Below, in pieces: positions 63,491 through 64,000 of a stretch of 64,000 nucleotides of DNA. This DNA is from G963677485 sp942492855 (GTDB lineage: Bacteria > Armatimonadota > HRBIN16): the NCBI GenBank assembly GCA_942492855.1, contig OW818647.1:4960001-5024000 (forward strand), given 5' to 3'. Under the pieces are notes generated by a model, which was not told where the DNA came from, made no database searches, and saw only the letters and a program-made list of their open reading frames with translations. Both the position numbers and the translations under genes were made by a program. Position 1 is the first letter of the stretch, and every line of letters starts with the position of its first letter.

Positions 63491-64000
63491 TCCGTCTCTT
63501 CATCCTCCTTGTCGTCATCAACATAGTCGAACTCAACTTCACCGATGCGCACCACGTCACCGTCCTGGGCACCGGCTTCCTTGATCTTATCTAGAATACC
63601 AAATTTGCGGAACTTGCGGTGCAGGCGGCGCATCGCCTCTTCATTCTCGACGTCCGTCATCGCCACCAGCCGCTCGATGCCTATACTCACCACTTGATAC
63701 ACACCCGGTTCCGGCGTGGTGATTTCCCAGGCCCTGTCCTCGGTGCGTGTCGCTTTAATGGCGAATATCTCTTCATCGACAGGCCGCTGCACAGGAATTT
63801 CGTCCAGCATCTGCATCAGTTTGAACAGCAGAGGCCGTGTGCCCTCCCCTGACGGGGCCACGATGCGAAACACATCATACCCTCGGCTCTTCAGCTCCGT
63901 CTCCACGCGCTCGATGGTTTCTGGGCTGGCGATGTCGCACTTGTTGAGGGCGACGATCATGGGCCGGTCTGCCAGGTCAGCGTTGAACAGGCGCAGCTCT
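63487..64000 (-). CDS. obg: GTPase Obg/CgtA, C-terminal part
   Basis: The frame runs off the window's right edge; codons beyond 63960 (ELRLFNADLADRP) continue the protein, so the Met at 63960 is internal. The G4 motif NKCD of the P-loop GTPase lies at the start of the visible part, SGEGTRPLL is the G5 region, and the Obg C-terminal OCT domain (VSIGIERLVAMTDVENEEAMRRLHRKF, split here: AMTDVENEEA and DGDVVRIGEVEFDY) follows. Obg assists 50S ribosome assembly. obg-proB order is common in several phyla. Confidence 0.95.
   Translation of the reverse strand, partial: ELRLFNADLADRPMIVALNKCDIASPETIERVETELKSRGYDVFRIVAPSGEGTRPLLFKLMQMLDEIPVQRPVDEEIFAIKATRTEDRAWEITTPEPGVYQVVSIGIERLVAMTDVENEEAMRRLHRKFRKFGILDKIKEAGAQDGDVVRIGEVEFDYVDDDKEDEETE

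Overview
This window looks like part of a free-living, heterotrophic, Gram-negative-type bacterium of moderate to high GC that specialises in breaking down complex carbohydrates. The clues are many divergent glycoside hydrolases (GHs), a PEP-CTERM exported protein, a DUF6785/6784-type membrane protein, a pink/red carotenoid gene set, an Obg-ProB pair and Thermus-like 7Fe ferredoxins. Armatimonadota is my best guess and a PVC-type lineage the main alternative. This placement is inference from gene content; no rRNA or other phylogenetic marker was examined.

Layout. 1-1132: end of an AbiL/RloAB-type defence operon cut by the window edge. 1396-5400: two carbohydrate-active genes (GH141-like beta-helix protein and a TIM-barrel protein). 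5553-8000: HAD phosphatase, DUF1963 protein and PEP-CTERM protein with a clear terminator. 8278-12369: histidine genes hisD-hisB-hisH and, after an 855-bp repeat-filled gap, hisA. 12470-15219: VanZ-like protein, small lipoprotein, unknown protein, membrane-anchored pentapeptide-repeat protein. 15341-30673: carbohydrate island with three paralogous LamG + GH106-like proteins, a GH43/32-like propeller enzyme, a divergent DUF6785-type membrane protein, a TIM-barrel-like protein and an amidohydrolase. 31085-35107: carotenoid operon (crtI, crtB, UbiA-type prenyltransferase, GT2). 35302-50596: GH42, MFS transporter, GH20, tandem PRC-barrel protein, URO-D family protein, GH3, GH33 sialidase and an (alpha/alpha)6-barrel enzyme. 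50736-53801: lipoate-ligase-like protein, two ferredoxins, prmA and rsmE. 53880-58220: two identical IS110-family elements inserted at the same position of a tandem array of about 159-bp palindromic repeats. 58305-61877: beta-helix protein and GH39-like enzyme. 62321-64000: proB and the 3' part of obg.

How it fits together. The GH set targets several linkages (rhamnosidase-like, beta-galactosidase, hexosaminidase, sialidase, beta-glucosidase/xylosidase, pectin-like beta-helix enzymes), which suggests scavenging of plant, algal or mucin-like glycans. No SusC/SusD pair, ABC sugar importer or transcription regulator is visible; the only transporter candidates are the MFS protein and the DUF6785-type protein.

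The most unusual content is between genes. One family of short palindromes, with different arm sequences but a shared GGGC/GCCC-type outer end and CTAC/GTAG tail, recurs across the window, and in the IS110 region it becomes an REPIN-like tandem array. The IS110 copies carry a structured leader that repeats their own insertion-junction sequence, a candidate bridge RNA. Two further structured intergenic regions with crossing (pseudoknot-type) stems flank the PRC-barrel gene.
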